A DNA stretch of 64,000 bases from an uncultured Eubacteriales bacterium (GTDB taxonomy: Bacteria > Bacillota > Clostridia > Christensenellales > CAG-138): positions 1 through 64,000 of the forward strand of contig UREK01000014.1 in NCBI GenBank assembly GCA_900546845.1, written 5' to 3'. Below the pieces are notes generated by a model, which was not told the DNA's origin, searched no databases, and worked only from the letters and a program-made list of their open reading frames with translations. Both the position numbers and the translations under genes were made by a program. The stretch's first letter is position 1. Each line of letters opens with the position of its first letter. Shown here in pieces: positions 8,540 through 16,571 of the stretch.

Positions 8540-8881
8540 TCAGCCTAATACATCGGATTTTTTGTTTCGCCCCCTTTTGGGGGTAAGGACTACGTTTTGC
8601 GGATATTTCTGTGAAAGCAGCTCGTATCCGGCCTGATAAGCGTCCATGATGATGTCAAGCCGCTTGCTTCGCGGCCCCGCGCATATCGTCATTTCTCCGT
8701 CGCCGGTGCTGACGGACGAGGTATGAAGCTCGTCCTGCATGCGCAAGACGTTTTCCGCGAGCGCGTAGGCGAGGATGGAGCAGGACGCGCACACGATGTC
8801 GTCCCCGTCGCTATACCCCGCATGGCCACGCATGCGCACTTCATAGCCCGCCGCCGTCCTCGTGAAGGTCACGCTTGTCAT
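8540..8881 (-). CDS. Phage-encoded Prp-family cysteine protease
   Basis: Product of 113 residues matching the ribosomal-processing cysteine protease Prp family (DUF464). The family signature GHA followed about 11 residues later by DIVC is present as GHAGYSDGDDIVCASCS; His and Cys are the expected catalytic pair. Length is normal for the family. Host Prp usually lies between the L21 and L27 genes, but here it lies between portal and scaffold genes in a phage head operon. In S. aureus phage 80-alpha, host Prp trims capsid and scaffold proteins, so a prohead maturation role is the natural inference. The start ATG (8879-8881) lies 7 bp from the portal stop. Confidence 0.88.
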   Translation of the reverse strand: MTSVTFTRTAAGYEVRMRGHAGYSDGDDIVCASCSILAYALAENVLRMQDELHTSSVSTGDGEMTICAGPRSKRLDIIMDAYQAGYELLSQKYPQNVVLTPKRGRNKKSDVLG

Positions 8882-8887
8882 GGCGCG

Positions 8888-10852
8888 TCACCTCGGCGTA
8901 GCGCTGCGTGCGGCCCGCTGCCGCGCCGCGCCCGCCGTGCTTCCTGCGGATTCGGCATATGCGCGCCCAAGCGGATCGGCCTGCGCCTCCGCGCCGCCCG
9001 CCTGCGGCGCACCGACTTGCATCCCAAGCTCCTGCGACATCCCCTGCATGATCGTAGTTCCGTTCTGCGCGTCGATGATCGCGGCCATCTTCACCATCTG
9101 CTGCTGCATCATCTGCACTTGCTGGAACAACGTGCCGTTCTGCGCAATGCGTTCGCGGGTTTCCTCAATGCCCTCAAAGTCCATCATCTCAAGCGCGGCA
9201 AGCGCCTGATCCGCGAGGTCGGGCCGGAAGAAGCCCATGCCGTAAAGCGCCTTGGCGCGCTCGTTCTGCGCGACCGTAGAGAACGGCGAGGATTTTTGCG
9301 ACGTTACCTTGATGTCGAAGATCGGCACGCGATAGCCCGTGTCGATCCCGAAATCCGCCCCCTGCGGCTTGGCCGCGATGCGCTGCCCGTTGAACTCCGC
9401 AAATTTCAGCTCGCCGCGCTTGCCCACGATGCGGAACCAACGGCTTTCGTGGTAGAACTGCCGCATGAGGTCGATGACGAGATAGTCCACCTCGCTCGAC
9501 GCGCGGTAGCTGTTCTTGATCATGTCGCGGGAGAGCTTGGAACCGGCCTCCTGCAGCGCGGCGATGGCCGAAGCGGCGGTCACGCCGGAGGTCGTGCCGC
9601 CCTGCGAGAAGTCGCGGTTGCCTGATGTTTCCTTGAGCTCTTCGATCTTCATCAGGCGGACGTTGAGGTACGCGTCTGAAATCGCAGGAATTTCGATGGG
9701 GATCATGCTTTCGCGCGGGTCCGCCGTGCCGGAATAATGCACGAAGTCCTTTGTAAGGTCCGCATACTCCTTTTCGTTGACCGCGCCGTCGTCCCGCACG
9801 AAAAACCGCTGGCGCGCGCCCATAACAGCGTGCTTCAAAATCACCTGATCCAGCTTGTCAATATAAAGCTGGGGGCTTTTGCAAACGTCGATATAGCCGA
9901 AACCCGTGGGCGTGCCCGCCTCGGGGAAAAGCGTATCGAACACGAACGGATATTTTCCATGGTCGTAGAAGCCGCGCTGCGCATATGCGGGGTCATTTTC
10001 GGATGCGTAGAGCACAACGCCGTTGCAGAACTTGCAGTAGTGGACGAGGTTGCGCCCGTTGACGCGCACTTTGTAGTACCAGTCCACGACCACGGACTTC
10101 TTCGCCGTGTCCACAGTATCGTCGTACACGTACTTGGCAACGTCGATCGTTGGGGAAGAAAGCCGGTGCTCCAAGAAGGGATACTGCGCCGTCAGGATGT
10201 CGTTGTCTACGAGATCAACGCTAAAAAAGTTCCGGGACTTCTGGATGTCCGTAACGCCAGGCTCCCAAAAGAGGTTGAGCAGGTCCAGACAGCGGATGTC
10301 AATGTCGCCTAAGCCATTATTCTTCGTGCTGTCCCAAAACACGCCCATAACGCCCGTGCCGGCTTTGAGCTTGTACCACCACATGCCGCTGTAGGTCTGC
10401 TCAAAGCTGTTCTGCTCGAGCACCACGGGCAGGATCTCGGAAAGCAGCTCCGCGTCCGCCTGGTCGCCCTGCTCGCGCGGCAGGACGGCGGGGGCCGGGT
10501 AATTGTCCATCGCGTCCGCGTGTTTATTCGCAATACAGTTCAGCAGCCACGCGGAGGCGGGTTCCGGGTCGCCCGGATTCGCGCCCTTCAACCGGATTTG
10601 ATCCCAGTGCCGCATCTTATACCACTGTTCGTTTTCGATGATCCGCGCCTCGAGGTTGGCTTTCCCGGCCTTGTAGTCTTTAAGCGTCTGCTCGGCATGC
10701 CGGATTTCCTCCTCCCCGATGCGGCCCACGCGCCCGGTTTCGTCCGCAGCCGGCGCCTCTTCAAGAATGGGAACGCCGCCCGGGTTCTCAACGCCTGCCG
10801 CCGCGCCGTCCGGTTCCGGCTTTGCACGCCGGAAAATGTCCATGATCGCCAT
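8888..10852 (-). CDS. Phage portal protein
   Basis: Product of 654 residues placed between terminase and the head-maturation genes, in the size range of P22-like portals. Visible landmarks are NEQWYKMRHWDQIRLKG, ASAWLLNCIANKHADAMDN, the WW-containing segment MWWYKLKAGTGVMGVFWDS, and a long C-terminal helical region rich in Gln and Met (residues about 590-625) like a portal barrel. The start at ATG 10850-10852 has GAGGAGG eight bases upstream. It would form the dodecameric ring through which DNA is packaged and released. The C-terminal tail is Ala/Arg-rich. Confidence 0.85.
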   Translation of the reverse strand: MAIMDIFRRAKPEPDGAAAGVENPGGVPILEEAPAADETGRVGRIGEEEIRHAEQTLKDYKAGKANLEARIIENEQWYKMRHWDQIRLKGANPGDPEPASAWLLNCIANKHADAMDNYPAPAVLPREQGDQADAELLSEILPVVLEQNSFEQTYSGMWWYKLKAGTGVMGVFWDSTKNNGLGDIDIRCLDLLNLFWEPGVTDIQKSRNFFSVDLVDNDILTAQYPFLEHRLSSPTIDVAKYVYDDTVDTAKKSVVVDWYYKVRVNGRNLVHYCKFCNGVVLYASENDPAYAQRGFYDHGKYPFVFDTLFPEAGTPTGFGYIDVCKSPQLYIDKLDQVILKHAVMGARQRFFVRDDGAVNEKEYADLTKDFVHYSGTADPRESMIPIEIPAISDAYLNVRLMKIEELKETSGNRDFSQGGTTSGVTAASAIAALQEAGSKLSRDMIKNSYRASSEVDYLVIDLMRQFYHESRWFRIVGKRGELKFAEFNGQRIAAKPQGADFGIDTGYRVPIFDIKVTSQKSSPFSTVAQNERAKALYGMGFFRPDLADQALAALEMMDFEGIEETRERIAQNGTLFQQVQMMQQQMVKMAAIIDAQNGTTIMQGMSQELGMQVGAPQAGGAEAQADPLGRAYAESAGSTAGAARQRAARSATPR

Positions 10853-10864
10853 GCTTCTTCCTCC

Positions 10865-12319
10865 TCAAATTTTGTAGTACGTGTACTTGTCCTCCGCCTC
10901 CCGCCGCCGGTCTTTCCAAAGGTCGAGCGGGTCATACGCAACCGGCTTTTGCAAGACGTTCTTCCGCGGCGCGATGGGGTTTTCCATCAGCACATACCGG
11001 CACTCGTCGTAGATGTGGTCCTCCTGCGTGGTGTCGATGTCCTCAACGTGCCGTTCGTCGTATACAAGCGTCGGGATCGTGCGGATGAAATGCTTGCAGG
11101 TGTCGAACACCTGCAGCATCGGAAAGCCTTCCTCGTCAAAGGCAAACCGGTAATGGTACTGCATCTTCCCGGCAAGGCGCGTGTTGTCCCCCTTGCGCCA
11201 GTAAACGAAATTCGGACTTTTCGCCATCATCGCCGCGATGCTCTCCCCGCGGGATTCATCGAATATCGACGGGTCGGCTACGCCCGTGATCTTGCGCCCG
11301 GCCAGGTTCGGGTTTTCGGCCTCGATGCGCTTGATCTCCGCCGCGATTTCGGCGGGGTTAAGCTGTATGCCAGTGTTCGGCGTGCCGGTGCAGCCGTAAT
11401 ACTCCGCGATCCGGTACATGCGCCGGTCCTCATCCACCGCATACCACGCCACGGAAAAGGGCTTGCTGTATCCAAAGTCGAAGCCCCGGTACACCGGCCA
11501 GTGCTTGGGGATGCGGAACGGGGCGATCACATGCGTAAAGCGCCGGTCCTCATAATGCGCCGGGTCGTTGCGCCACTCGCGGAAAACCTGCCCGTCGAAG
11601 CTGTCCCAAGAGCCGTATAAAAGGGCGTTGCGCTCCGCCTCCGGCATCATAGCCAGATTTGCAAGGTAGGACGGATCATTGCGCAAAAGCTCCGCGTTGT
11701 CGAAAACCGACGCGGGGACAAAGATGCGCCTGCGCGTGATCTTCTGCACGGCTCCATCCGGCGTGACAATCTCGTACTCGCCTTTGATGGGCGTGAGCGG
11801 CGGCGCGGCGGCGATGAAGCGGTCCTTCACCCAGCCGTGCCCGCGCCCGCCGGGGTTCGTCGTCGCGCGGATGTATACCCGCGTCCCCGGCCCGCCGGGG
11901 CGATTGCGGCTCATCATGTAGCTGTACTCCTGCCAGGTGAAATGCGTCAGCTCGTCGAACGCCACGAAATCATACCGCTTTCCCTGGTAGTTGGTGCGGT
12001 CCTGCTCCCGCTGCATGGAACCGAAATATATCTTCGCGCCGGAGGGGAAGAGCCAGAAATGCTCCGTGTGGTTGTACCGCGCACGGGGGAACGCAGGCTG
12101 GTAGAGCTGTTTGCTGCGGTCGATCAGCTCAGAAAGCTGCGGATAGGTCTTGCGGAAGATGATCGCGCGATAGTGCGGGATATGCACCTGCCGGAGCGCT
12201 TCCGCAAGCAATGCATCGGATTTCCCGCCGCCCGCCGCGCCGCCGTAGAGCGCCTCATACTCGGGCCGCTCCTGAAAAAGCCGCTGCTTTGGCTGTGGTG
12301 TCCATATCGTCCTAGCCAT
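10865..12319 (-). CDS. terL: Phage terminase large subunit
   Basis: ATPase/nuclease that packages phage DNA into proheads. Product of 484 residues from ATG 12317-12319, which overlaps the stop of the small-subunit gene and has GGAGG upstream; the longer reading to 12358 was rejected. The N-terminal ATPase has the Walker A loop GGAAGGGKSDALL, followed by IIFRKTYPQLSEL and a Walker B-like YDFVAFDELTHF. The motif ATTNPGG and the nuclease-domain acids near residue 310 (RGFDFGYSKPF) and 370 (GVADPSIFDES) are also visible. The C-terminal half is the RNase H-like nuclease. Confidence 0.95.
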   Translation of the reverse strand: MARTIWTPQPKQRLFQERPEYEALYGGAAGGGKSDALLAEALRQVHIPHYRAIIFRKTYPQLSELIDRSKQLYQPAFPRARYNHTEHFWLFPSGAKIYFGSMQREQDRTNYQGKRYDFVAFDELTHFTWQEYSYMMSRNRPGGPGTRVYIRATTNPGGRGHGWVKDRFIAAAPPLTPIKGEYEIVTPDGAVQKITRRRIFVPASVFDNAELLRNDPSYLANLAMMPEAERNALLYGSWDSFDGQVFREWRNDPAHYEDRRFTHVIAPFRIPKHWPVYRGFDFGYSKPFSVAWYAVDEDRRMYRIAEYYGCTGTPNTGIQLNPAEIAAEIKRIEAENPNLAGRKITGVADPSIFDESRGESIAAMMAKSPNFVYWRKGDNTRLAGKMQYHYRFAFDEEGFPMLQVFDTCKHFIRTIPTLVYDERHVEDIDTTQEDHIYDECRYVLMENPIAPRKNVLQKPVAYDPLDLWKDRRREAEDKYTYYKI

Positions 12320-12902
12320 CCTCGCCTGCCTCCGCCAAAACCGGCGCGATCTCGACAACGCCGGTCTCGCCCTCGCCCTCCATAGCGCCTATTGCCTTTT
12401 CTTGCTCCAGACGCAGGCGTTCCGCCGCGTTTTGCATCGCCTGCTGTTCAAGGATCGTCGGCAAATCGTAAATGTTGCGCAGAACGTAGGTGAGGTCCTT
12501 CATCGCGCCGGTGAGGTCTTTTATGGCTTTGGTGTCTACTTTGCTGAAAATGCGCTCGTCTGTATTCCAACTGTCCCCCTCGCGGGTTTGGATGATATGG
12601 CGGTTGAACTGCTCCGCGTCTTGGAAAACCCCCGCGATCACGGCGCTCATGCTGTCCGCCGCGCCTTGCAGCTTCATGAGCTTATCCGCGTTTGTAGAGG
12701 AGGTCTTAGAGGCCACCTTTCGTACCGTGCGGGTTACTATCTCGTCCCTGTGTTTCTCACGCAGGCTCACCCATCCCTCGCGCTGGGCCCGCTGCGCGAG
12801 CGTGCGGAAGGATACCCCCCACTCTTTTGCGAGCTCGCGGTATCCTATGTCCCCGGCTATATATTCAGCTTTTATCGCGCACCAGTCAGGGTTTTGTGCC
12901 AT
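12312..12902 (-). CDS. terS: Phage terminase small subunit
   Basis: Product of 196 residues directly upstream of and overlapping the large-subunit gene. The N-terminus is a helix-turn-helix: WCAIKAEYIAGDIGYRELAKEW followed by GVSFRTLAQRAQREGW, the typical terminase small-subunit DNA-recognition fold. The middle part is helical and could oligomerise; the acidic C-terminus may contact the large subunit. It would recognise the packaging site of the phage genome. It is the first gene of the leftward late operon after an AT-rich gap, so a late promoter should lie in 12,903-13,100. Confidence 0.88.
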   Translation of the reverse strand: MAQNPDWCAIKAEYIAGDIGYRELAKEWGVSFRTLAQRAQREGWVSLREKHRDEIVTRTVRKVASKTSSTNADKLMKLQGAADSMSAVIAGVFQDAEQFNRHIIQTREGDSWNTDERIFSKVDTKAIKDLTGAMKDLTYVLRNIYDLPTILEQQAMQNAAERLRLEQEKAIGAMEGEGETGVVEIAPVLAEAGEDG

Positions 12903-13100
12903 GGCGTATCCCTCCGCTATCAGGGTATACCGCCGGCGGCGTGATTTTCGCCCCCTTTTGGGGTGGACGTGGGATGGAACATAAAAACAGAATTCTTATC
13001 TCAACTACATAAATACAGCAAAATATAAAATACTATCATAACAGTATATAATATAATTATATAATAGCTGGAAAAGATGAGCCGCCCGATGAAAGGTAAC
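12903..13100. promoter_or_regulatory. AT-rich gap upstream of terminase genes, probable late-promoter region
   Basis: This stretch has no convincing gene. Positions about 12,980-13,070 are strikingly AT-rich compared with the rest of the prophage and contain several TATAAT-like hexamers on both strands, but no single well-spaced minus-strand promoter stands out. It separates the early block (terminated at 13,101-13,131) from the late genes, so a regulated late promoter or packaging site here is plausible. Confidence 0.4.
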
Positions 13101-13131
13101 GAAAAAGCCCTCCTCGGAGGGCCTTTCTTTT
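13101..13131 (-). terminator. Rho-independent terminator after early operon
   Basis: Stem GCCCTC/GAGGGC (13107-13122) with a tight loop, flanked by A-runs on the left and T-runs on the right, so it can act in both directions. It lies between the VRR-NUC gene and the late genes, and would end the leftward early transcript. Confidence 0.75.
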
Positions 13132-13216
13132 ATTATGGCGTTTTCACAGTCCCACACGCGCTCCATCCATCCTCGCGCCGCATGCAGGCAATGCTCGTCG
13201 TCCTCCCGCATGCGGC

Positions 13217-13621
13217 TCACAGCTCGCTGCAACAGCCGATTTTGCGACACGGGAGCGAAAGGTATTGCTTGATCGCCTCAATCGCTTCATCCGCGCCGTA
13301 GCAGATGCAGGCTTTGTTGCCGTAAATCGTGAGCTCGGCTTGCCATGCCCTTTGCGCATCCGTGGGCGCGCCCGCGCGTTGTATGCCCTTTATGGCCCGG
13401 CGCTTTAGCTCGATGTACAGCGCATGATACGCCCCGCGCGGCACGGGCAGGCAGATATCCGGCACGCCCGGCTTCACACCTTCGTCCCGCAGCCTCGCCG
13501 CGACGGCCTTGTCCCGCTTGCCGCCGTTCGGGATGGCGTGGAGCATCCGCAGCTCCGGATATACGGCCTCTTGCAGCCGTGCCCAACGGAAGATCACGGC
13601 CTGTTCATCATGCTCCGTCAC
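13217..13621 (-). CDS. VRR-NUC domain nuclease
   Basis: Product of about 134 residues with the VRR-NUC (PD-D/ExK type) core: EHDEQAVIFRWARLQ, HAIPNGGKRDK, GVKPGVPDICLPVPRG and ALYIELKRR, giving the catalytic PD...ExK residues. The start was set at GTG 13619-13621, which overlaps the upstream stop as GTGA and has AGGAGGG upstream. VRR-NUC proteins of phages cleave branched or flap DNA in replication and recombination. It is the last gene of the early operon before the terminator. Confidence 0.85.
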   Translation of the reverse strand: MTEHDEQAVIFRWARLQEAVYPELRMLHAIPNGGKRDKAVAARLRDEGVKPGVPDICLPVPRGAYHALYIELKRRAIKGIQRAGAPTDAQRAWQAELTIYGNKACICYGADEAIEAIKQYLSLPCRKIGCCSEL

Positions 13622-13839
13622 TTTGCATCCCTCCTGTACTTTCGCAGCAGAAGCGCCGCATGCGGGCATTCCGGATAGTCAAACGTCCCGCAGAAGCGCG
13701 AGCGGAAAGCCCTTTGCGATTCCGGCTCGTCAAAGCGGTGTGTCAGCTCGCCGGAAATGATGCCTTCGCAGCGGATCGTCTTTAGTCCCTCCGACCGGTA
13801 AAACGGGCATACCGGCGGCAGGCCATTGGTTTGCTTCAT
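13618..13839 (-). CDS. Small cysteine-containing phage protein
   Basis: Product of 73 residues with PVCPFYRSEGLKTIRCEGI near the N-terminus and FCGTFDYPECPHAALLLRKY at the C-terminus. The four cysteines could bind zinc. It resembles small proteins common in replication blocks of clostridial phages, but no function is known to me. The stop overlaps the start of the VRR-NUC gene, so the two are probably translated together. Confidence 0.72.
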   Translation of the reverse strand: MKQTNGLPPVCPFYRSEGLKTIRCEGIISGELTHRFDEPESQRAFRSRFCGTFDYPECPHAALLLRKYRRDAK

Positions 13840-13848
13840 GAACGCACC

Positions 13849-14736
13849 TCACATCGTACCGGTGAACCGGAGCCGGTAGTTCCTGCCGGGCTTGCGTGCG
13901 ATGTTGAGCATATACCCGCGCGCATATTCTGCGATTCTCCCGCCAACGGCTTCGTCAAGTTCTATGATCTCTCCAAGCAGCCGCTCCGAGGATATGACCG
14001 TGTGCAATTTCTTGCCGTTGTAGCGGTGGTTGATGATCTCATAGGCGAGGCGCAAGTCCGCATCGCTGGGGCGGGCCGCCGCACCGTCCCGGAAGATCGG
14101 CTTCAAAAAGTCGTCGATATACAGCACGGGCACGGTCTTGAGCCGGTGCATTATCGGCTCGTATTGCTCCTGGTCCGTGATGCTGGCCTTGAGCTTCACG
14201 GCCTCATCCTGCCACAGCATGTAATGTGCCGCCTTGCCGCGCCGCAAAAGCTCCCCGACGATTGCGGTACAGATATGCGTCTTGCCGCACCCGCTTTGCC
14301 CGCCGATGAAGAAGAACCCGCCGTCCGTATCCGCAAATGCCATCGCTTGGCTCTTTACGTGCTCCTGCCAAGGCTCTGTGGCTTTATAGGCTGCGAAGGT
14401 GTACTTGTCGAGCACATTGCCAAGCCCGGATCGACGCATGCGGCTCACGCTGGCCCTGTGCGCCATACAGGCGCATTTTTGTGTCGCCCTGCCGATCACC
14501 GTTTCTCCGGCAAACTCGTGTTCCGACACTACGGCGATGTAGCCTCGGTTCTTGCAGGCCGGGCAGTCGATGCCATCTATCCCGTTCAGGCTCCCGGCAG
14601 ATGCGTTCATCCGGTCGCATGCCTGTTGCTCGCGCGCCCGGCGCTCGTCAAGCGTCAGCTCCCCGTATGGCTTACAGGAGATCTCCGACGATCGGCGCAT
14701 CGTGGACAGGGTTTCCCCCACTCGCTCCATGCTCAC
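13849..14736 (-). CDS. DnaC-like helicase loader ATPase
   Basis: Product of 295 residues. The N-terminal part carries a zinc-type motif (CPACKNRGYI, then QKCACM, around residues 55-90). The AAA+ core follows with Walker A GGQSGCGKTHICTAI and Walker B VPVLYIDDFLKP, then a sensor region VISSERLLGEI. This is the usual layout of phage DnaC/DnaI-like loaders that place the host replicative helicase on the phage origin. The GTG at 14734-14736 has GGAGG six bases upstream; an ATG two codons later is possible. The start overlaps the upstream replication gene by 65 bp. Confidence 0.88.
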   Translation of the reverse strand: MSMERVGETLSTMRRSSEISCKPYGELTLDERRAREQQACDRMNASAGSLNGIDGIDCPACKNRGYIAVVSEHEFAGETVIGRATQKCACMAHRASVSRMRRSGLGNVLDKYTFAAYKATEPWQEHVKSQAMAFADTDGGFFFIGGQSGCGKTHICTAIVGELLRRGKAAHYMLWQDEAVKLKASITDQEQYEPIMHRLKTVPVLYIDDFLKPIFRDGAAARPSDADLRLAYEIINHRYNGKKLHTVISSERLLGEIIELDEAVGGRIAEYARGYMLNIARKPGRNYRLRFTGTM

Positions 14737-15325
14737 CGCGTTCCTCCTTCCTCCGCTGCTCCCATGTGCGGACAGCGGCTTTCCAGTCCCTCATGGGCTG
14801 TGCGCCCACCTTCCAGCCCTTTGAGGCGTAGAAGTCAACGAATCGCTGCGGGTCGACGTCATTCCGTCGCTCCCGGCAGTACGCTTCAACCTCCGAAACG
14901 GCCGGCGGGGAGAAGCGCGCTCGCGTGCTGGACGCTTTCGCGTCCTCTCTATTCCCACCGATAGGTGGGATAGATTTTGTTTCTGTTTCTGTTTCGGTTT
15001 TGGTTTCGGTATAGCCATTTTTGCCATTGGAAGCTATGGCATTTGTGGCTTTGCCATTTTTGCCATCCGATTGCCATCTCGCGCTCGCGCCCCGTTTCCC
15101 AGCCTCGCTCCTCTTATCCGTCAGTTCCTCATAGCTCGCCTGAAATCTATCCTCTTGCAGCTTTACTCTTGGCCAGAGCAACTGCTCACGTCCGCCAAGC
15201 GGGGCACCCCTGCCGTCGCGGCTGTATTCCAGCAACACGCGGACCAGGCGGCCAAACTCAGCATCGTTGAGCAGGGACAATTCCTCGATGTAATCATGCG
15301 GGATAGCAGCATAGTTTCTCGCCAT
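14672..15325 (-). CDS. Phage replication protein (DnaD/DUF6291-like)
   Basis: Product of 217 residues. The N-terminal domain starts MARNYAAIPHDYIEELSLL and continues NDAEFGRLVRVLLEYSRDG, typical of the DUF6291-type proteins found upstream of DnaC-like loaders. A low-complexity linker with alternating Thr-Glu (TETKTETETETK) sits near residue 107. The C-terminal half (PAVSEVEAYCRERRNDVDP, then FYASKGWKVGAQPMRDWKA) matches the C-terminal segment of phage replisome organisers. It probably binds the phage origin and recruits the downstream loader. Confidence 0.8.
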   Translation of the reverse strand: MARNYAAIPHDYIEELSLLNDAEFGRLVRVLLEYSRDGRGAPLGGREQLLWPRVKLQEDRFQASYEELTDKRSEAGKRGASARWQSDGKNGKATNAIASNGKNGYTETKTETETETKSIPPIGGNREDAKASSTRARFSPPAVSEVEAYCRERRNDVDPQRFVDFYASKGWKVGAQPMRDWKAAVRTWEQRRKEERGEHGASGGNPVHDAPIVGDLL

Positions 15326-15337
15326 GATGCACCACCG

Positions 15338-15733
15338 TTAAAACGGGAGATTTTCGTCGTCAATCTCCTGAAAATCACTAGCGTCCGGGACATGGGCGGG
15401 GGCGAATGCCCCCATACCCTTCGGGGTGAGGAATTCGACACTCGCCGCGACGACCTCAGTCACATACCGCTTCGTGCCATCCTTCGCGTCATAGCTGCGG
15501 TTTTGCAGCTCGCCGGTCACGGCGACCTTGTTCCCCTTCACGAGATACTTCCCACAAATTTCCGCGAGCTGCTTCCATGTGACGACGGTAAAATAGTCCG
15601 CGATCTGCTTGCTGTCCTGCCCTTTGTACATGCGGTTCACCGCGAGGGGAAAAGTCGTGACGGCTATGCCGCTCCCGGTGGTGCGCACGTCGGGGTCCCT
15701 GGCGAGGTTGCCGATCAGAATCACACGGTTCAT
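15338..15733 (-). CDS. ssb: Single-stranded DNA-binding protein
   Basis: Product of 131 residues with a clear OB-fold SSB: MNRVILIGNLARDPDVR, then ADYFTVVTWKQLAE and VTGELQNRSYDAKDG. It ends in the acidic protein-interaction tip DDENLPF. This is slightly shorter than host SSB, as in many phages. The ATG overlaps the RecT stop by four bases, so it is co-translated with the recombination genes. It would coat single strands during replication and RecT-mediated annealing. Confidence 0.95.
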   Translation of the reverse strand: MNRVILIGNLARDPDVRTTGSGIAVTTFPLAVNRMYKGQDSKQIADYFTVVTWKQLAEICGKYLVKGNKVAVTGELQNRSYDAKDGTKRYVTEVVAASVEFLTPKGMGAFAPAHVPDASDFQEIDDENLPF

Positions 15734-16566
15734 GCTTCCGTCCCCTCCTGCGCTACTTCAACGATTTCTCCGGTATCAACGTCGATGACCTCGCCCTCAA
15801 CCTCGATCACGCGCGGCGTGATGTCGAAATCATCCCCCGATCCTTCCGCCACGTTCACGGTTCCATCCGCGGCTACGGCGCGGGCAAAGTCGCTCTTGAG
15901 CGGGGCGTACTTGAGCACGCGCTTGAGCACCGTCTTTTTCGCCATTTCGGAGAAATTCGTTTTCCACGGGGAAAAGCCGCTGTTGTAGCTCTTGGAGTAT
16001 TGGGCGGCATGATTGCGGACATCCTCCACCGTCATAACGTCGAATCCATAGCCGCCGCTCTTAGTGCGGAACATCGCGTAAAAGTGCGTCGGCTTCCCGC
16101 GCTCGCCCTTTGCCGGCACGTGCTTAAGCTGCGGAGCGAGGCCGAATTCGTACTCGAACTTGTCGTTCTCGCAAACCTCGTGCGCCTGAATGATCTCCAC
16201 GTCCCCGGAACGGTACGCAAGGTCGATAAGGCCCTTATACCCAAGCTGAAACTGACATTCAAGCACGCCCTTGTTCTTATACGGCAGCAGATATGCCTGC
16301 CCAAGCGGCGTGTTCGGCTCCAAGCCGAGCTGTGCGGCTGTCATCATCGCGCCGAGGAAGGATTGCGGCGTCGTTTTCTGCAAATCCGGGTTGGAGGACA
16401 GCGCGGAAAGCGTGATCCGCGTGAACCGTTCCGGCGTCATGACAGAGGGAAGCGCCTTTGCGATCTCTCCCTGCATAGAGCGGATGAAATCCTTCATGGT
16501 TTTCCTTTTCGCGTCTTTCACCGCAACGTCCGCGGCCTTTTGCTGAATCATACCTTTGGTTTCCAT
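15730..16566 (-). CDS. recT: RecT-family single-strand annealing recombinase
   Basis: Product of 278 residues with RecT landmarks: FIRSMQGEIAKALPSVMTPE, NPDLQKTTPQSFLGAMM, QLGLEPNTPLGQAYLLPY and the strongly conserved QFQLGYKGLIDLAYRSG. The acidic C-terminus is also typical. The GGGAG ribosome site precedes ATG 16564-16566. It lies between the YqaJ-type exonuclease and SSB, the standard two-component phage recombination cassette that anneals resected DNA. Confidence 0.95.
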   Translation of the reverse strand: METKGMIQQKAADVAVKDAKRKTMKDFIRSMQGEIAKALPSVMTPERFTRITLSALSSNPDLQKTTPQSFLGAMMTAAQLGLEPNTPLGQAYLLPYKNKGVLECQFQLGYKGLIDLAYRSGDVEIIQAHEVCENDKFEYEFGLAPQLKHVPAKGERGKPTHFYAMFRTKSGGYGFDVMTVEDVRNHAAQYSKSYNSGFSPWKTNFSEMAKKTVLKRVLKYAPLKSDFARAVAADGTVNVAEGSGDDFDITPRVIEVEGEVIDVDTGEIVEVAQEGTEA

Positions 16567-16571
16567 GTTCT

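Noticed and set aside
13005..13250. Minus-strand frame of 81 codons in the AT-rich gap
   Set aside because: It crosses the terminator and overlaps the VRR-NUC gene end; the C-terminus is only AT-rich filler.
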